Of a DNA stretch of 53,451 nt, positions 7,543 through 15,323 are shown in pieces (positions within the stretch are counted from its first letter, which is position 1; each line of letters starts with the position of its first letter). The notes under the pieces are model-generated. The model searched no databases. It saw nothing but the letters and a program-made list of their open reading frames with translations, and was not told the origin of the DNA. Location: the NCBI GenBank assembly GCA_934663595.1, contig CAKUKM010000015.1, positions 1 to 53,451 of the forward strand. The letters are read 5' to 3'. The translations under genes and the position numbers were made by a program. Origin of the DNA: an uncultured Clostridia bacterium (GTDB lineage Bacteria; Bacillota; Clostridia; Christensenellales; Aristaeellaceae).

Positions 7543-8844
7543 TTACGCGTCCGCCAGCGTGTCGTTGATTTCCTCGCACATGGCTTCCCAGGAGGATTCA
7601 ACGTCTTCGCCATTGACCATGATGTCAACCATGTAGTTCTCGAAGATGTCGCCGCACTTGTCGAACAGGGGGTGCTTCGTCTTCGCAACATAGCTGTTCA
7701 GGTCGATCACGGCCGTCTCAGGCAGCTTCTCGAGCAGAGCCGCATACGCCTCGGCGTAGGCCGGATCCGTGGAAGCGGACTGACGGGTGACATAGTAGGA
7801 AGAAACGGTCGCCCACTCGAGCTGCTGGGCCGGAGCGGTCAGGTAGGACGCGAGCAGGAACGCCGCGTTCTTCTGCGCCTGGGTGTTGCAATCGCAGCTG
7901 GGGATGATCAGCGTCGCGCCGGCAACGAACTGATAGTTCGTCTTGTCCGCGGGCTGGTTCGCCATACCAACTTCGAACGTCAGGCCGTTTTCGCCGGCTT
8001 CCGCCTTCGCCTTATAGGAGGCGTACAGGGAAGAGGTGTACAGCAGGGAGGCGGTCTCGCCGGAGGTGAAGTCGAGCATCATGGTGTTGCCGACGTCGGT
8101 GTTGATCCACTTGATGTAGCCCGCGTCCACCCACTCGCGCAGCTGCTTGGCGAGGTTCAGCGCCTCTTCGCAGTCCAGGCCGGTGGTGTTGGTCTCGGTG
8201 TCGATCATGTACGCGCCGACGTTGCAGAACATGCAGTAGAAGTACGCGTTATCCGTGCCGTGCACTTCCAGAACGGTCTTGCCGGTGGCGTCGTAAACGG
8301 TCTTCAGGAAGTCGCCCATCTCGGACAGCTGGGTCGGGAAGGTCACGCCCAGATCGTTCAGCAGGGTCTTGTTGTAATAGAAGACCTGGCCGGACTGGCC
8401 GAAGGGCAGCGCGGTCTGCATGCCGTCGTTGTTCATGGCGGCGGTCATGCCCGGGTAGAAGTCGTCGAAGTTGATCGCATCCGGGAACGCCGCGATGTAA
8501 TCATTCAGATCCTCAACCACGTGATCGGTCGCGTAGCTGGTCAGACGCGGAACGTTGATGACACACAGCGCCGGAACGCCGACGCCCGCCGCGCTCGCGC
8601 TGGCAAGTTCCGTGTGGATGTCGTTGTAGCCGCCGATGTACTGGGCGTTGACCTTGATGTAGGGGTACTCGGTCTGGAACGCCTCGATCTGCTTCGTCAG
8701 AACCGCTTCGTTATCGCCGTTGAACGAATGCCAGAAGGTGATTTCGGTGGTCGTGTCGGTCGGGATGGTGGGGTCGATCTCGGCAAACGCCGCGCCCGTC
8801 AGGAGCATCAGCGCCGCGAGAACCAGAGCAAGCAGCTTTTTCAT
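7543..8844 (-). CDS. Extracellular solute-binding protein, UgpB-like (family 1)
   Basis: 433 residues. A signal peptide (MKKLLALVLAALML, then TGAAFA|E) is followed by EITFWHSFNGD and a typical family 1 binding-protein fold. The signal peptide has an A-x-A signal peptidase I site and no lipobox cysteine, which is unusual for a Gram-positive binding protein. It captures the substrate for the permeases encoded downstream. Glycerophosphodiester or sn-glycerol-3-phosphate is a reasonable guess from the nearby glycerophosphodiesterases, but a sugar is possible. ATG 8844 follows AAGGAGAG; the longer frame to 8940 runs toward the promoter. Confidence 0.9.
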   Translation of the reverse strand: MKKLLALVLAALMLLTGAAFAEIDPTIPTDTTTEITFWHSFNGDNEAVLTKQIEAFQTEYPYIKVNAQYIGGYNDIHTELASASAAGVGVPALCVINVPRLTSYATDHVVEDLNDYIAAFPDAINFDDFYPGMTAAMNNDGMQTALPFGQSGQVFYYNKTLLNDLGVTFPTQLSEMGDFLKTVYDATGKTVLEVHGTDNAYFYCMFCNVGAYMIDTETNTTGLDCEEALNLAKQLREWVDAGYIKWINTDVGNTMMLDFTSGETASLLYTSSLYASYKAKAEAGENGLTFEVGMANQPADKTNYQFVAGATLIIPSCDCNTQAQKNAAFLLASYLTAPAQQLEWATVSSYYVTRQSASTDPAYAEAYAALLEKLPETAVIDLNSYVAKTKHPLFDKCGDIFENYMVDIMVNGEDVESSWEAMCEEINDTLADA

Positions 8845-8918
8845 TGGGTGTTCTCTCCTTATCCTATTATTTCCGCTCCGCAGGGGAGCGGTTGGGAGCT
8901 TTGTGCGGGGGATTAAAT

Positions 8919-8928
8919 ATTTAGCGAA
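8919..8928. promoter_or_regulatory. Candidate regulator site 1
   Basis: ATTTAGCGAA here is repeated exactly at 9055-9064. It lies in the leader of the importer operon, downstream of its start point. It could be a half-site for the divergent LacI-type regulator. Confidence 0.35.
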
Positions 8929-8957
8929 AACCGCATTCAATCATCCCATCAGATAAC

Positions 8958-8986
8958 ATTATAGGCGATAAAAGCCCCGTTGTCAA
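8958..8986 (-). promoter_or_regulatory. Consensus promoter of the importer operon
   Basis: On the minus strand, TTGACA (8986-8981), 17 bp, and TATAAT (8963-8958) match consensus perfectly. This drives the binding protein, both permeases and the two hydrolases. Confidence 0.88.
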
Positions 8987-9047
8987 CTGTTTATGGGTGC
9001 TTTTTGATGCAATTTGTGAAGTTGTGCAATTCAAAATCTCAAACTGG

Positions 9048-9064
9048 GCTAAAAATTTAGCGAA
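9048..9064. promoter_or_regulatory. Candidate operator between divergent promoters
   Basis: GCTAAAAATTTAGC (9048-9061) is a near-perfect 14-bp palindrome and includes the second copy of ATTTAGCGAA (9055-9064). It lies just upstream of the regulator's own -35 box. The location between LacI-regulator and importer promoters makes it a plausible operator. Confidence 0.45.
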
Positions 9065-9070
9065 CGGATA

Positions 9071-9098
9071 TTGATTTTTGAATGGAAATGTGTATAAT
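9071..9098 (+). promoter_or_regulatory. Promoter of the LacI-type regulator
   Basis: TTGATT (9071-9076), 16 bp, TATAAT (9093-9098). It starts the regulator and glycerophosphodiesterase operon. Confidence 0.75.
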
Positions 9099-9135
9099 AT
9101 TAAATACACAATCGGGTTGAGGAGGAAAGAGGCGT

Positions 9136-10233
9136 ATGGCGGGCCGCGGAAAATGCACGTTGAACGATATCGCGCGCGAGGCGAACGTATCGCCGGCGAC
9201 GGTATCGATGATCCTGCGCGGAACGCCGGGAATGCGCTTTTCCGAAGAGACCGTTCAGCGCGTCAATGACGCGGCGGAAACGCTGGGATATCGCAAAACG
9301 GCGGCGAAGGGCATGTTTGAGCGGCCGACGATCGCCGTGATCGTGCCGTATATCACCGGCGGGTACTATGCGTTCATCGCGCAGTCGATTACCCAGCAGG
9401 CCAACGAGCGGGGAATGGACACGCTGGTTCTGGAAACGCATCGCGACGCCGCGCGCGAAGAGCGAATGCTTTCGTCGCTCGTGCGCATGGGCGTGGCGGG
9501 CGCGATCTTTACCGCGCGGCCGATCAACGAGCGGCTGACGATTTCCACGGCGCGCAGGCTTCCGCTGGTGATCATTTCCAACCGCAAAAACGATGCGGAG
9601 CTGGATCTGGTGACGACGGACGACCATCGCGTGGGCGTGATGATCGCGGATCATCTGCTTTCGCTGGGGCATCGCAACGTCGCGTTTGTGGAAATCGGGC
9701 GGCAATGGCAGGGCATACCGATCAGCCAGCGGCTGGTGGGCGTGCAGGAGCGGTTCCGCGAGTTTCCGGGAGCGCGGCTGACGGTGTATTCGATGGTCGC
9801 GCCGAACACGCTTCGGCCGGGGTCGTTTATCGAGACGCGCGAAATGGCGCGGAAGACGGCCGAGGAATGCCTGAAGGATCCGCAGCTCACGGCGTTTATC
9901 TGCATTTCGGACTATTGCGCCTATGGCGTAATGGACGCGCTGGCGGAGCGCGGGCTGCGCGTGCCGGAGGATTACAGCGTATGCGGTCTGGACGACATGT
10001 TTCCGTCGAGCCTGCCGGGCGTGGCGCTGACGTCGATCGACCGGCACCCGGTGGAAATCGGGGTCAGCAGCTTTGAACTGCTCTGGCAGCGAATCTGTTC
10101 GGCGGGCGATCCGCCGCGCACGCACGTCACGCGCGTGGAATACCTGAGCAACCTGATTGATCGCGGCTCGTGCGCGGCGCCGCGGCAGGGAGAACTCGCG
10201 CCGGAAGGGCGCAGAATCGAGGAAGGAATATGA
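9136..10233 (+). CDS. LacI-family transcriptional regulator
   Basis: 365 residues. The N-terminal helix-turn-helix reads TLNDIAREANVSPATVSMIL (about residues 8-27), followed by the hinge and a periplasmic-binding-protein-like effector domain (about 65-345) with the usual DDM-FPS...LTSIDRHPVEIG end. It would bind DNA as a dimer and respond to a small sugar-like ligand. It is divergent from the ABC importer and directly coupled to a glycerophosphodiesterase, so both are its likely targets. ATG 9136 follows GAGGAGGAAAG. The stop overlaps the next start by ATGA. Confidence 0.93.
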   Translation: MAGRGKCTLNDIAREANVSPATVSMILRGTPGMRFSEETVQRVNDAAETLGYRKTAAKGMFERPTIAVIVPYITGGYYAFIAQSITQQANERGMDTLVLETHRDAAREERMLSSLVRMGVAGAIFTARPINERLTISTARRLPLVIISNRKNDAELDLVTTDDHRVGVMIADHLLSLGHRNVAFVEIGRQWQGIPISQRLVGVQERFREFPGARLTVYSMVAPNTLRPGSFIETREMARKTAEECLKDPQLTAFICISDYCAYGVMDALAERGLRVPEDYSVCGLDDMFPSSLPGVALTSIDRHPVEIGVSSFELLWQRICSAGDPPRTHVTRVEYLSNLIDRGSCAAPRQGELAPEGRRIEEGI

Positions 10234-10955
10234 ATACGATCAAGGTCAACGCGGGAAAGACGCTGATGGTCGCGCATCGCGGCATGAGCGGCATTGAAAA
10301 GGAAAACACGCATGCGGCGTTCGTCGCGGCGGGCAATCGCAGTCACTACGGCATCGAGACCGACGTGCACGTGACGCTGGACGGCAAATTCGTCTGCATT
10401 CACGACGACACGACCGGCCGCGTGGCGATCGACAACCTGACGGTGGAGGAAAGCACGTTCGACACGCTGCGGAATCTGCTGCTTTGCGACACGAACGGCG
10501 AAAAGGGCCGCACCGATCTGCGAATCCCGACGCTGCAGGAATACATTCAGATCTGCAAAAAGTACGGAAAGACCAGCGTTCTGGAGCTGAAGAACCATTT
10601 CACGCCCGAAAACGTGGTGCGGATCATCGACATCATCAAGGGCGAGGGCTATCTCGACCACGTGATTTTCATCTCGTTTGATTATGAAAACATGCTCACG
10701 ATTCGCCGCCTGCTGCCCGAGCAACCCGCACAGTTCCTGACGAAGGAAATTGACGATGCGCTGATTCAGAATCTGGAGCAGAATCATCTGGGCCTGGACG
10801 TAAAGCACGTTGCGCTCACGAAGGAAAACATCGGGCAGCTGCACGCGCACGGAATCGAGGTCAACTGCTGGACGGTCGACGATCCCGCCCGCGCCGAAGA
10901 GCTGATTTCGTGGGGCGTGGATTACATTACCAGCAACATCCTTGAGGCAGAGTGA
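10230..10955 (+). CDS. Glycerophosphodiester phosphodiesterase (copy 1)
   Basis: 241 residues, cytoplasmic, with no signal peptide. It has the TIM-barrel GDPD motifs: VAHRGMSG (His16-Arg17), KENTHAAF, GIETDVH with Glu/Asp metal ligands, CIHDDTTGR and LELKNHF, ending in NCWTVDDP and DYITSNIL. These enzymes split glycerophosphodiesters into an alcohol and sn-glycerol-3-phosphate with a divalent metal. ATG 10230 overlaps the LacI stop by ATGA and follows GGAAGGA, so the two are coupled. A close paralogue lies convergently at 11061-11786. Confidence 0.93.
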   Translation: MNTIKVNAGKTLMVAHRGMSGIEKENTHAAFVAAGNRSHYGIETDVHVTLDGKFVCIHDDTTGRVAIDNLTVEESTFDTLRNLLLCDTNGEKGRTDLRIPTLQEYIQICKKYGKTSVLELKNHFTPENVVRIIDIIKGEGYLDHVIFISFDYENMLTIRRLLPEQPAQFLTKEIDDALIQNLEQNHLGLDVKHVALTKENIGQLHAHGIEVNCWTVDDPARAEELISWGVDYITSNILEAE

Positions 10956-11010
10956 CGCCGCGGCTGATCGGGACGATAGTCTGCGGTTCTCTGGCAAAAT
11001 GGAATAAATA

Positions 11011-11047
11011 GAACGATCGCATTGTCATGGCGGCAATGCGATCGTTC
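11011..11047. terminator. Bidirectional terminator between the two GDPD genes
   Basis: A 14-bp perfect stem (11011-11024 with 11034-11047), loop of nine, with TTT on the plus side and A-rich sequence on the other. It separates the convergent GDPD genes. Confidence 0.8.
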
Positions 11048-11060
11048 TTTATGAGATGGA

Positions 11061-11786
11061 TTAGCGGCCTTCGAGAATATTGGACGTGATGAAGTCTACG
11101 CCCCAGGAGATCAGGTCTTCCGCGCGCTTCGGATCGTCGACCGTCCAGCAATTGACGACGATGCCGCGGGAGTGCATGTAGGCGATGTTCTCCTTCGTGA
11201 GCGCTTCGTGGTGGATGTCCAGATCGAGGCGCTCGCAGACGAGCCTGTCGACCAGTTCCTCGGAGTATTTCGAGGTCAGGAACTGCGCGCGCTGTTTGGG
11301 CAGCAGGCGGCGGAGGGTGAGCATGTTCTCGATATCAAACGAGATGAAGATCACGTTTCCGAGGTAGCCCTCCTTGCTGATGATCTCGTTGATGCGGATG
11401 ATGTCTTCCTCCGGGAAATGGTTCTTCAGCTCCAGCACCGCGATCTTATCGTATTTTTTGCAGATCTGGATGTATTCCTGCAGCGTGGGGATTCGCAGAT
11501 CGGTGCGGCCCTTTTTGCCGTCGATATCGGTCAGAAGGAGATTGCGCAGCGTGTCGAACGTGCTTTCCTCAATGACCATGTTGTCGATCGCAACGCGGCC
11601 GGTCGTGTCGTCGTGGAAGCAGACGTATTTGCCGTCGATCGTGCGATGCACGTCGGTTTCGATGCCGTAGTGGCTGCGATTGCCGGCGGCGACGAACGCC
11701 GCGTGCGTGTTTTCCTTTTCAATGCCGCTCATGCCGCGATGCGCGACCATCAGCGTTTTGCCCGCGTTGACCTTGATCGTATCCAT
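11061..11786 (-). CDS. Glycerophosphodiester phosphodiesterase (copy 2)
   Basis: 241 residues, the same length as copy 1. The first 60 residues are nearly identical, with more changes toward the C-terminus; overall identity is roughly three quarters by eye. All GDPD motifs are kept: VAHRGMSG, ETDVH, CFHDDTTGR, LELKNHF. ATG 11786 has a perfect AAGGAGG site. It follows the M18 aminopeptidase by 43 bp on the same strand, so it is driven by a different promoter from copy 1. Differences lie at the barrel loops, suggesting a different substrate or purely different control. Confidence 0.93.
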   Translation of the reverse strand: MDTIKVNAGKTLMVAHRGMSGIEKENTHAAFVAAGNRSHYGIETDVHRTIDGKYVCFHDDTTGRVAIDNMVIEESTFDTLRNLLLTDIDGKKGRTDLRIPTLQEYIQICKKYDKIAVLELKNHFPEEDIIRINEIISKEGYLGNVIFISFDIENMLTLRRLLPKQRAQFLTSKYSEELVDRLVCERLDLDIHHEALTKENIAYMHSRGIVVNCWTVDDPKRAEDLISWGVDFITSNILEGR

Positions 11787-11829
11787 TGTCTGTTCCTCCT
11801 TAAATGGATTCCTGCCCGTCAGGGGGGAT

Positions 11830-13215
11830 TTATTCCGCCTCGCGCATGAACGCGGCGTAGGCCTTGACCGCCTCGTAGAGGTCGGCCTTATTGATGATTT
11901 CCTCCGGCGCGTGCATCGAAAGCACCGCAACGCCGCTGTCGATGACCTCCATGCCGTAGAGCGCGCAGATATACGCGATCGTTCCGCCGCCGCCGACGTC
12001 GACCTTGCCGAGCTCCGCGGTCTGCCAGGAGACGGAATTGTCGTCCATGATGCGGCGGAGCTTGCCGAGGTATTCGGCGTTCGCGTCGTTCGAGCCGGAT
12101 TTGCCGCGCGAGCCGGTGAATTTGTTGAAGCACACGCCATGGCCGAGAATCGCCGCATTTTTCTTTTCAAATGCGGACGCATACAGCGGATCGTAGCCGG
12201 CGCTTACGTCGCACGACAGCATTCTCGACGCGGCGAGCGCGCGGCGCAGGCGCAGATCGCCCGATTCGCCGGCCAGCTCCATCAGCTCCGCCATTGCGTT
12301 TTCGAAATAGCGCGCGCGCATGCCGGTCGCGCCCACGCTGCCGATTTCCTCCTTGTCGACCAGCAGGCAGCAGCTGGTGTGCTTCGGAATGTCGGTCAGC
12401 GAGAGAATCGCCTCGATCGACGCATAGGCGCACACGCGGTCGTCGTGGCCGTAGCCGAGGATCATGCTGCGGTCGAGGCCGAATTCGCGGCATTTGCCGG
12501 CGGGCACGGCTTCGATTTCGGCGGAAAGCATGTCTTCCTCGTCGATATCGTATTTGTCCTTCAGGATCTTCAGAAGCGCGGCCTTGACCGGCTCCTTTTC
12601 CTCGCCCGCGAGCGGACGGCCGCAGAGGATGATGTCCAGATCCTCGCCGCCGATGACCTCGGAGGCCTTCTTCGCCATCTGATCCTGCGCGAGGTGAATC
12701 AGCAGGTCGGACACGCCGACCACGGGATCGTTCTCGTCCTCGCCGATGGTGAGGTGAATGACCGTGCCGTCCTTCTTGACGACCACGCCGTGCAGCGCGA
12801 GCGCGCGGGCGACCCACTGGTATTTCTTGATGCCGCCGTAATAGTGCGTGTCGGCATAGGCGAGGCCCTCGGATTCGTAGAACGGATTCTGCTTAATGTC
12901 GATGCGCGGGGAATCGATGTGCGCGCCGACGATGTTCACGCCCTTCTCCAGCGGGCTTTCGCCGATATGGAACAGCATGATCGCCTTGCCCATGACGGCG
13001 GAGTAAATCCGCTCGCCCGCGCGCAGCTTTTCGCCGGAGCGAATGCGATCCTCGAGGGAGACGTAGCCCGCGCCGCGCGCGATTTCGATCGTGCGGGTCA
13101 CGCACTCGCGCTCGGTCTTGCCGGCGTTCAGATAATCGCGATAGCGGCGGCTGAGCGCCTCCAGCGCGTTCAGAGCGGATTCATCGTAGGTATTCCATGC
13201 AACGGGTCTTTCCAT
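11830..13215 (-). CDS. M18-family aminopeptidase
   Basis: 461 residues, cytoplasmic zinc aminopeptidase that removes N-terminal, often acidic, residues from peptides. The signature is present: GAHIDSPR (His99, Asp101), then DLLIHLAQDQM, the LLVDKEEIGSVG block with the catalytic glutamate, and near the C-terminus LSMHAPEE supplying a metal histidine. It assembles into large oligomers in known members. ATG 13215 follows CGGAGGAACACG; the longer frame would cover the promoter. First gene of an operon with GDPD copy 2. Confidence 0.93.
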   Translation of the reverse strand: MERPVAWNTYDESALNALEALSRRYRDYLNAGKTERECVTRTIEIARGAGYVSLEDRIRSGEKLRAGERIYSAVMGKAIMLFHIGESPLEKGVNIVGAHIDSPRIDIKQNPFYESEGLAYADTHYYGGIKKYQWVARALALHGVVVKKDGTVIHLTIGEDENDPVVGVSDLLIHLAQDQMAKKASEVIGGEDLDIILCGRPLAGEEKEPVKAALLKILKDKYDIDEEDMLSAEIEAVPAGKCREFGLDRSMILGYGHDDRVCAYASIEAILSLTDIPKHTSCCLLVDKEEIGSVGATGMRARYFENAMAELMELAGESGDLRLRRALAASRMLSCDVSAGYDPLYASAFEKKNAAILGHGVCFNKFTGSRGKSGSNDANAEYLGKLRRIMDDNSVSWQTAELGKVDVGGGGTIAYICALYGMEVIDSGVAVLSMHAPEEIINKADLYEAVKAYAAFMREAE

Positions 13216-13255
13216 GATCGTGTTCCTCCGTAAAATACAATTGCTTCCAATAATG

Positions 13256-13284
13256 ATTATAGTGGCGCAGGCGGCGGATGTCAA
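13256..13284 (-). promoter_or_regulatory. Consensus promoter of the M18/GDPD operon
   Basis: Minus strand TTGACA (13284-13279), 17 bp, TATAAT (13261-13256). The hairpin element starts only seven bases upstream of the -35 box. Confidence 0.88.
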
Positions 13285-13290
13285 CAACAA

Positions 13291-13602
13291 AAGCCCCTTC
13301 CTTTTCGGAAGAGGCTCAGACTGTCAAAAAACCCCGGAGAGCTCGAGAGGGCCGCAGCCCTCTCGAACTTAAAATCGAGCCCAGCGGCGTGTACGGTGGG
13401 CGCGGGGCTATTTTATCGCAGGGAAATCCCATTTCCCGGAGAGAAAATAGCTACTTTGCAAATCCCGCGCCCGGGGATTCCGCAGGAATCCTAGCGGGAT
13501 TTGGTGGGGGTGGCAGTGGCGGGGGAGCTTGCTCCCCCGTCCACCAGCTTGTCAAAAAGACTTTTTTGGCAAGCTGAAGCCCCTTCCTTTTCGGAAGAGG
13601 CT
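13291..13602. repeat. Multi-hairpin intergenic element, copy 1
   Basis: A 312-bp non-coding stretch built almost wholly of stem-loops. The same 26-bp hairpin sequence opens (13291-13316) and closes it (13577-13602). Between them are a stem on TCGAGAGGGC, a long arm GCTATTTT...AAAATAGC with an inner GGGAAA stem, a stem on AAATCCCGC with an inner GGATTCC stem, a GGGGGAG-CTTG-CTCCCCC stem, and a stem around AGCTTG. Bases 13322-13449 recur at 53324-53451 with about four changes. No coding frame is convincing. It may be a mobile MITE-like repeat, a structured RNA, or a clustered terminator. Confidence 0.8.
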
Positions 13603-13618
13603 TGCGGGAATTGGAAAA

Positions 13619-14374
13619 TTACTTCGCCATCGTGATGTGCGCGGAGGCTTCCTTGAGCATGTCGAGCATCGCGTCGACGTCGCCGAATTCCTCTTCGCTG
13701 TCGCAGGTGTTGGATGCGGACAGGATCACGCTGGTGTCCTTAATCTCGGCCGGCAGGTAGAGATAGACGTTCTGGGAATACTTCGTGGTGGCCTCGCCGC
13801 CCTCTTCCTCCGCGGGAACCTCGGAGGAGTAGTTCATCGTGTACCAGTAGCCCTGAACGCCGTTTACATCGCAGGTCTGCAGCTCGTCGGACTGGGCCAG
13901 CACGTTCAGCTGGGACGTAACCACGCCGCTCTGGATGTTCGAAAACGCCTTTTCGGCCAGCGCCTTGTATTCGTTCGCGCTGGACAGCGCCACATACGTG
14001 TCTGCAACGGCGTTCTGCTCGTCGTCGGCCTTGAACGTCAGGTTGGTGGACAGATTCAGCGAGGAGAGGTGATCGCTCTTTTCAAAGGAATAGCCCTCGG
14101 CCGGGTCGACCTCGGCGATCTTGCGGTACTTCGGATGCGAGGAGGTGCCGACGTTCAGAACCAGCCAGTTGTCTTCCACGCCCTGCAGCGCGCCGTCCTT
14201 GACCTTGATCAGGTGGCGGGCCTCAATGGCGTCGGGCAGGATGATAATTGCGGCGATGGCGAGCACGAGCACGACGGCCGCGATGATCAGCGTCTTCAGT
14301 TCCCCCTTGGAAAAACCCTTTTGCTCGGTTTTGTACGTGCGGTAGCCCTTGGAACGGGCGCTCTTCTTGGACAT
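13619..14374 (-). CDS. Hypothetical single-pass membrane protein
   Basis: 251 residues. A basic Lys/Ser N-terminus, one membrane helix (about residues 26-46, LKTLIIAAVVLVLAIAAIII), and an extracellular domain of about 200 residues containing two Cys (one in ELQTCDVNG, one in SNTCDSEEE) that could form a disulfide. No family is recognised. ATG 14374 is preferred to ATG 14395 because AAAGGAAG lies between them at the right distance. It has its own promoter and sits between the RibU gene and the hairpin element. Confidence 0.7.
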   Translation of the reverse strand: MSKKSARSKGYRTYKTEQKGFSKGELKTLIIAAVVLVLAIAAIIILPDAIEARHLIKVKDGALQGVEDNWLVLNVGTSSHPKYRKIAEVDPAEGYSFEKSDHLSSLNLSTNLTFKADDEQNAVADTYVALSSANEYKALAEKAFSNIQSGVVTSQLNVLAQSDELQTCDVNGVQGYWYTMNYSSEVPAEEEGGEATTKYSQNVYLYLPAEIKDTSVILSASNTCDSEEEFGDVDAMLDMLKEASAHITMAK

Positions 14375-14413
14375 GTTGTAGCGACTTCCTTTCATGTTAA
14401 AGTGTCTGTTCCT

Positions 14414-14442
14414 ATTCTAACACAAAAGAAGGCGTTTGTCAC
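14414..14442 (-). promoter_or_regulatory. Promoter of the hypothetical membrane protein
   Basis: Minus strand GTGACA (14442-14437), 17 bp, TAGAAT (14419-14414). Confidence 0.6.
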
Positions 14443-14448
14443 TATAAA

Positions 14449-15045
14449 TTATCGGTTTTTGCGCCCTTTCAGAATGGGGGAGAGCGGTTTGTAGATTGCG
14501 AACGCCATCGCCGTGGACAGAAGCGCCTTGACGAGCGTGAACGGAATGTTGAATTCAATCAGCGCGCGCAGGAGACTGTCCACGCCCGGATCGATCGCGC
14601 GGTACATGGCGAGGATCGTTTCCATCGGCAGAAACGCCGTATAGACCGGATAAACCAGAAAATAGTTGATCGGAAGACTCATCAGCGCCATGCAGACCGC
14701 GCCGGTGAGCGCGCCGATAAACGCCCGCGCGCGCGTCTTTTTGCTGCGATAAATCAATCCCGCCGGCAGCACGAAGCACACGCCGAGCAGGAAATTGCTC
14801 AGCTCGCCGACGCAGCCGGTGGTGGTAAACAGCGCGTTGACCAGATTTTTGACCAGGCAGACCAGCATGCCGCTCACCGGGCCGAACGCATACGCGGCCA
14901 GCAGCGCGGGCAGCTCCGAAAAATCGAGCTTTAAAAAGCTCGGCGCGAGCGGAATCGAGAACGAGACGAACATCAGCACCGTCGCGACCGCGGACAGCAT
15001 GCCCACGACGGTAATTTTACGGGTATTCAGCTTGGAATTGCGCAT
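14449..15045 (-). CDS. ribU: ECF transporter S component, riboflavin-specific (RibU)
   Basis: 198 residues with five to six membrane helices. The N-terminus reads TRKITVVGMLSAVATVLMF and then SFLKLDFSELPAL, both characteristic of RibU, the substrate-capture subunit that works with the shared EcfAA'T module to import riboflavin. The energising module is not in this window. An FMN riboswitch precedes it, which confirms the substrate class. ATG 15045 follows AAAGGGAG; the longer frame up to 15105 would run into the riboswitch. Confidence 0.95.
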   Translation of the reverse strand: MRNSKLNTRKITVVGMLSAVATVLMFVSFSIPLAPSFLKLDFSELPALLAAYAFGPVSGMLVCLVKNLVNALFTTTGCVGELSNFLLGVCFVLPAGLIYRSKKTRARAFIGALTGAVCMALMSLPINYFLVYPVYTAFLPMETILAMYRAIDPGVDSLLRALIEFNIPFTLVKALLSTAMAFAIYKPLSPILKGRKNR

Positions 15046-15094
15046 TTTTCTCCCTTTGGAGATATGGGTGGATTTGGGGATACCCCCGACCATA

Positions 15095-15202
15095 TCTTCT
15101 TCCATCCGGACTGTACCGTCGGTACGGGAATTTCACCCGTTCAGCTTCTTCGCTCGCGGACTGTCACCGCCGGTCGGGAATTGCACCCTGCCCTGAAGAC
15201 GT
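15095..15202 (-). ncRNA. FMN riboswitch (RFN element)
   Basis: Read on the minus strand, the conserved blocks appear in order: CTTCAGGGCAGGGTG, CCCGACCGGCGGT, AGTCCGCGAGC, GGTGAAATTCCCG, ACCGACGGTACAGTCCGGAT and GGAAGAAG. This is the RFN aptamer, which binds FMN and lowers expression of riboflavin genes. Between the aptamer and the start codon, 15061-15096 can form a GATATGG/CCATATC stem enclosing a GGGG/CCCC pair, probably part of the expression platform. Confidence 0.96.
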
Positions 15203-15206
15203 ATTC

Positions 15207-15236
15207 GTTATACCCCATGCGCGCACGGGCTGTCAA
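15207..15236 (-). promoter_or_regulatory. Promoter of the FMN riboswitch-ribU unit
   Basis: Minus strand TTGACA (15236-15231), 18 bp, TATAAC (15212-15207), ending just before the aptamer. Confidence 0.8.
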
Positions 15237-15265
15237 GATTCGGCGCGTTAAATTCGCGCGGGCGG

Positions 15266-15294
15266 TTGACATTGATTGCGCATGCGGGTAAACT
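15266..15294 (+). promoter_or_regulatory. Promoter of the asparaginase operon
   Basis: TTGACA (15266-15271), 17 bp, TAAACT (15289-15294). Divergent from the ribU promoter, 29 bp away. Confidence 0.8.
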
Positions 15295-15323
15295 AGACAA
15301 AGATGAGTACGCGAGGTGCGTTT

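Noticed and set aside
13322..13570. Insertion sequence or MITE with terminal inverted repeats
   Set aside because: The ends share only about ten loosely matching bases (tGtCAAAAAA-like) and no target-site duplication is evident; kept as a possibility only in the repeat entry.
13291..13602. CRISPR array
   Set aside because: Only two copies of the 26-bp hairpin, separated by 260 bp of structured sequence that is itself repeated elsewhere; no regular spacers and no cas genes.
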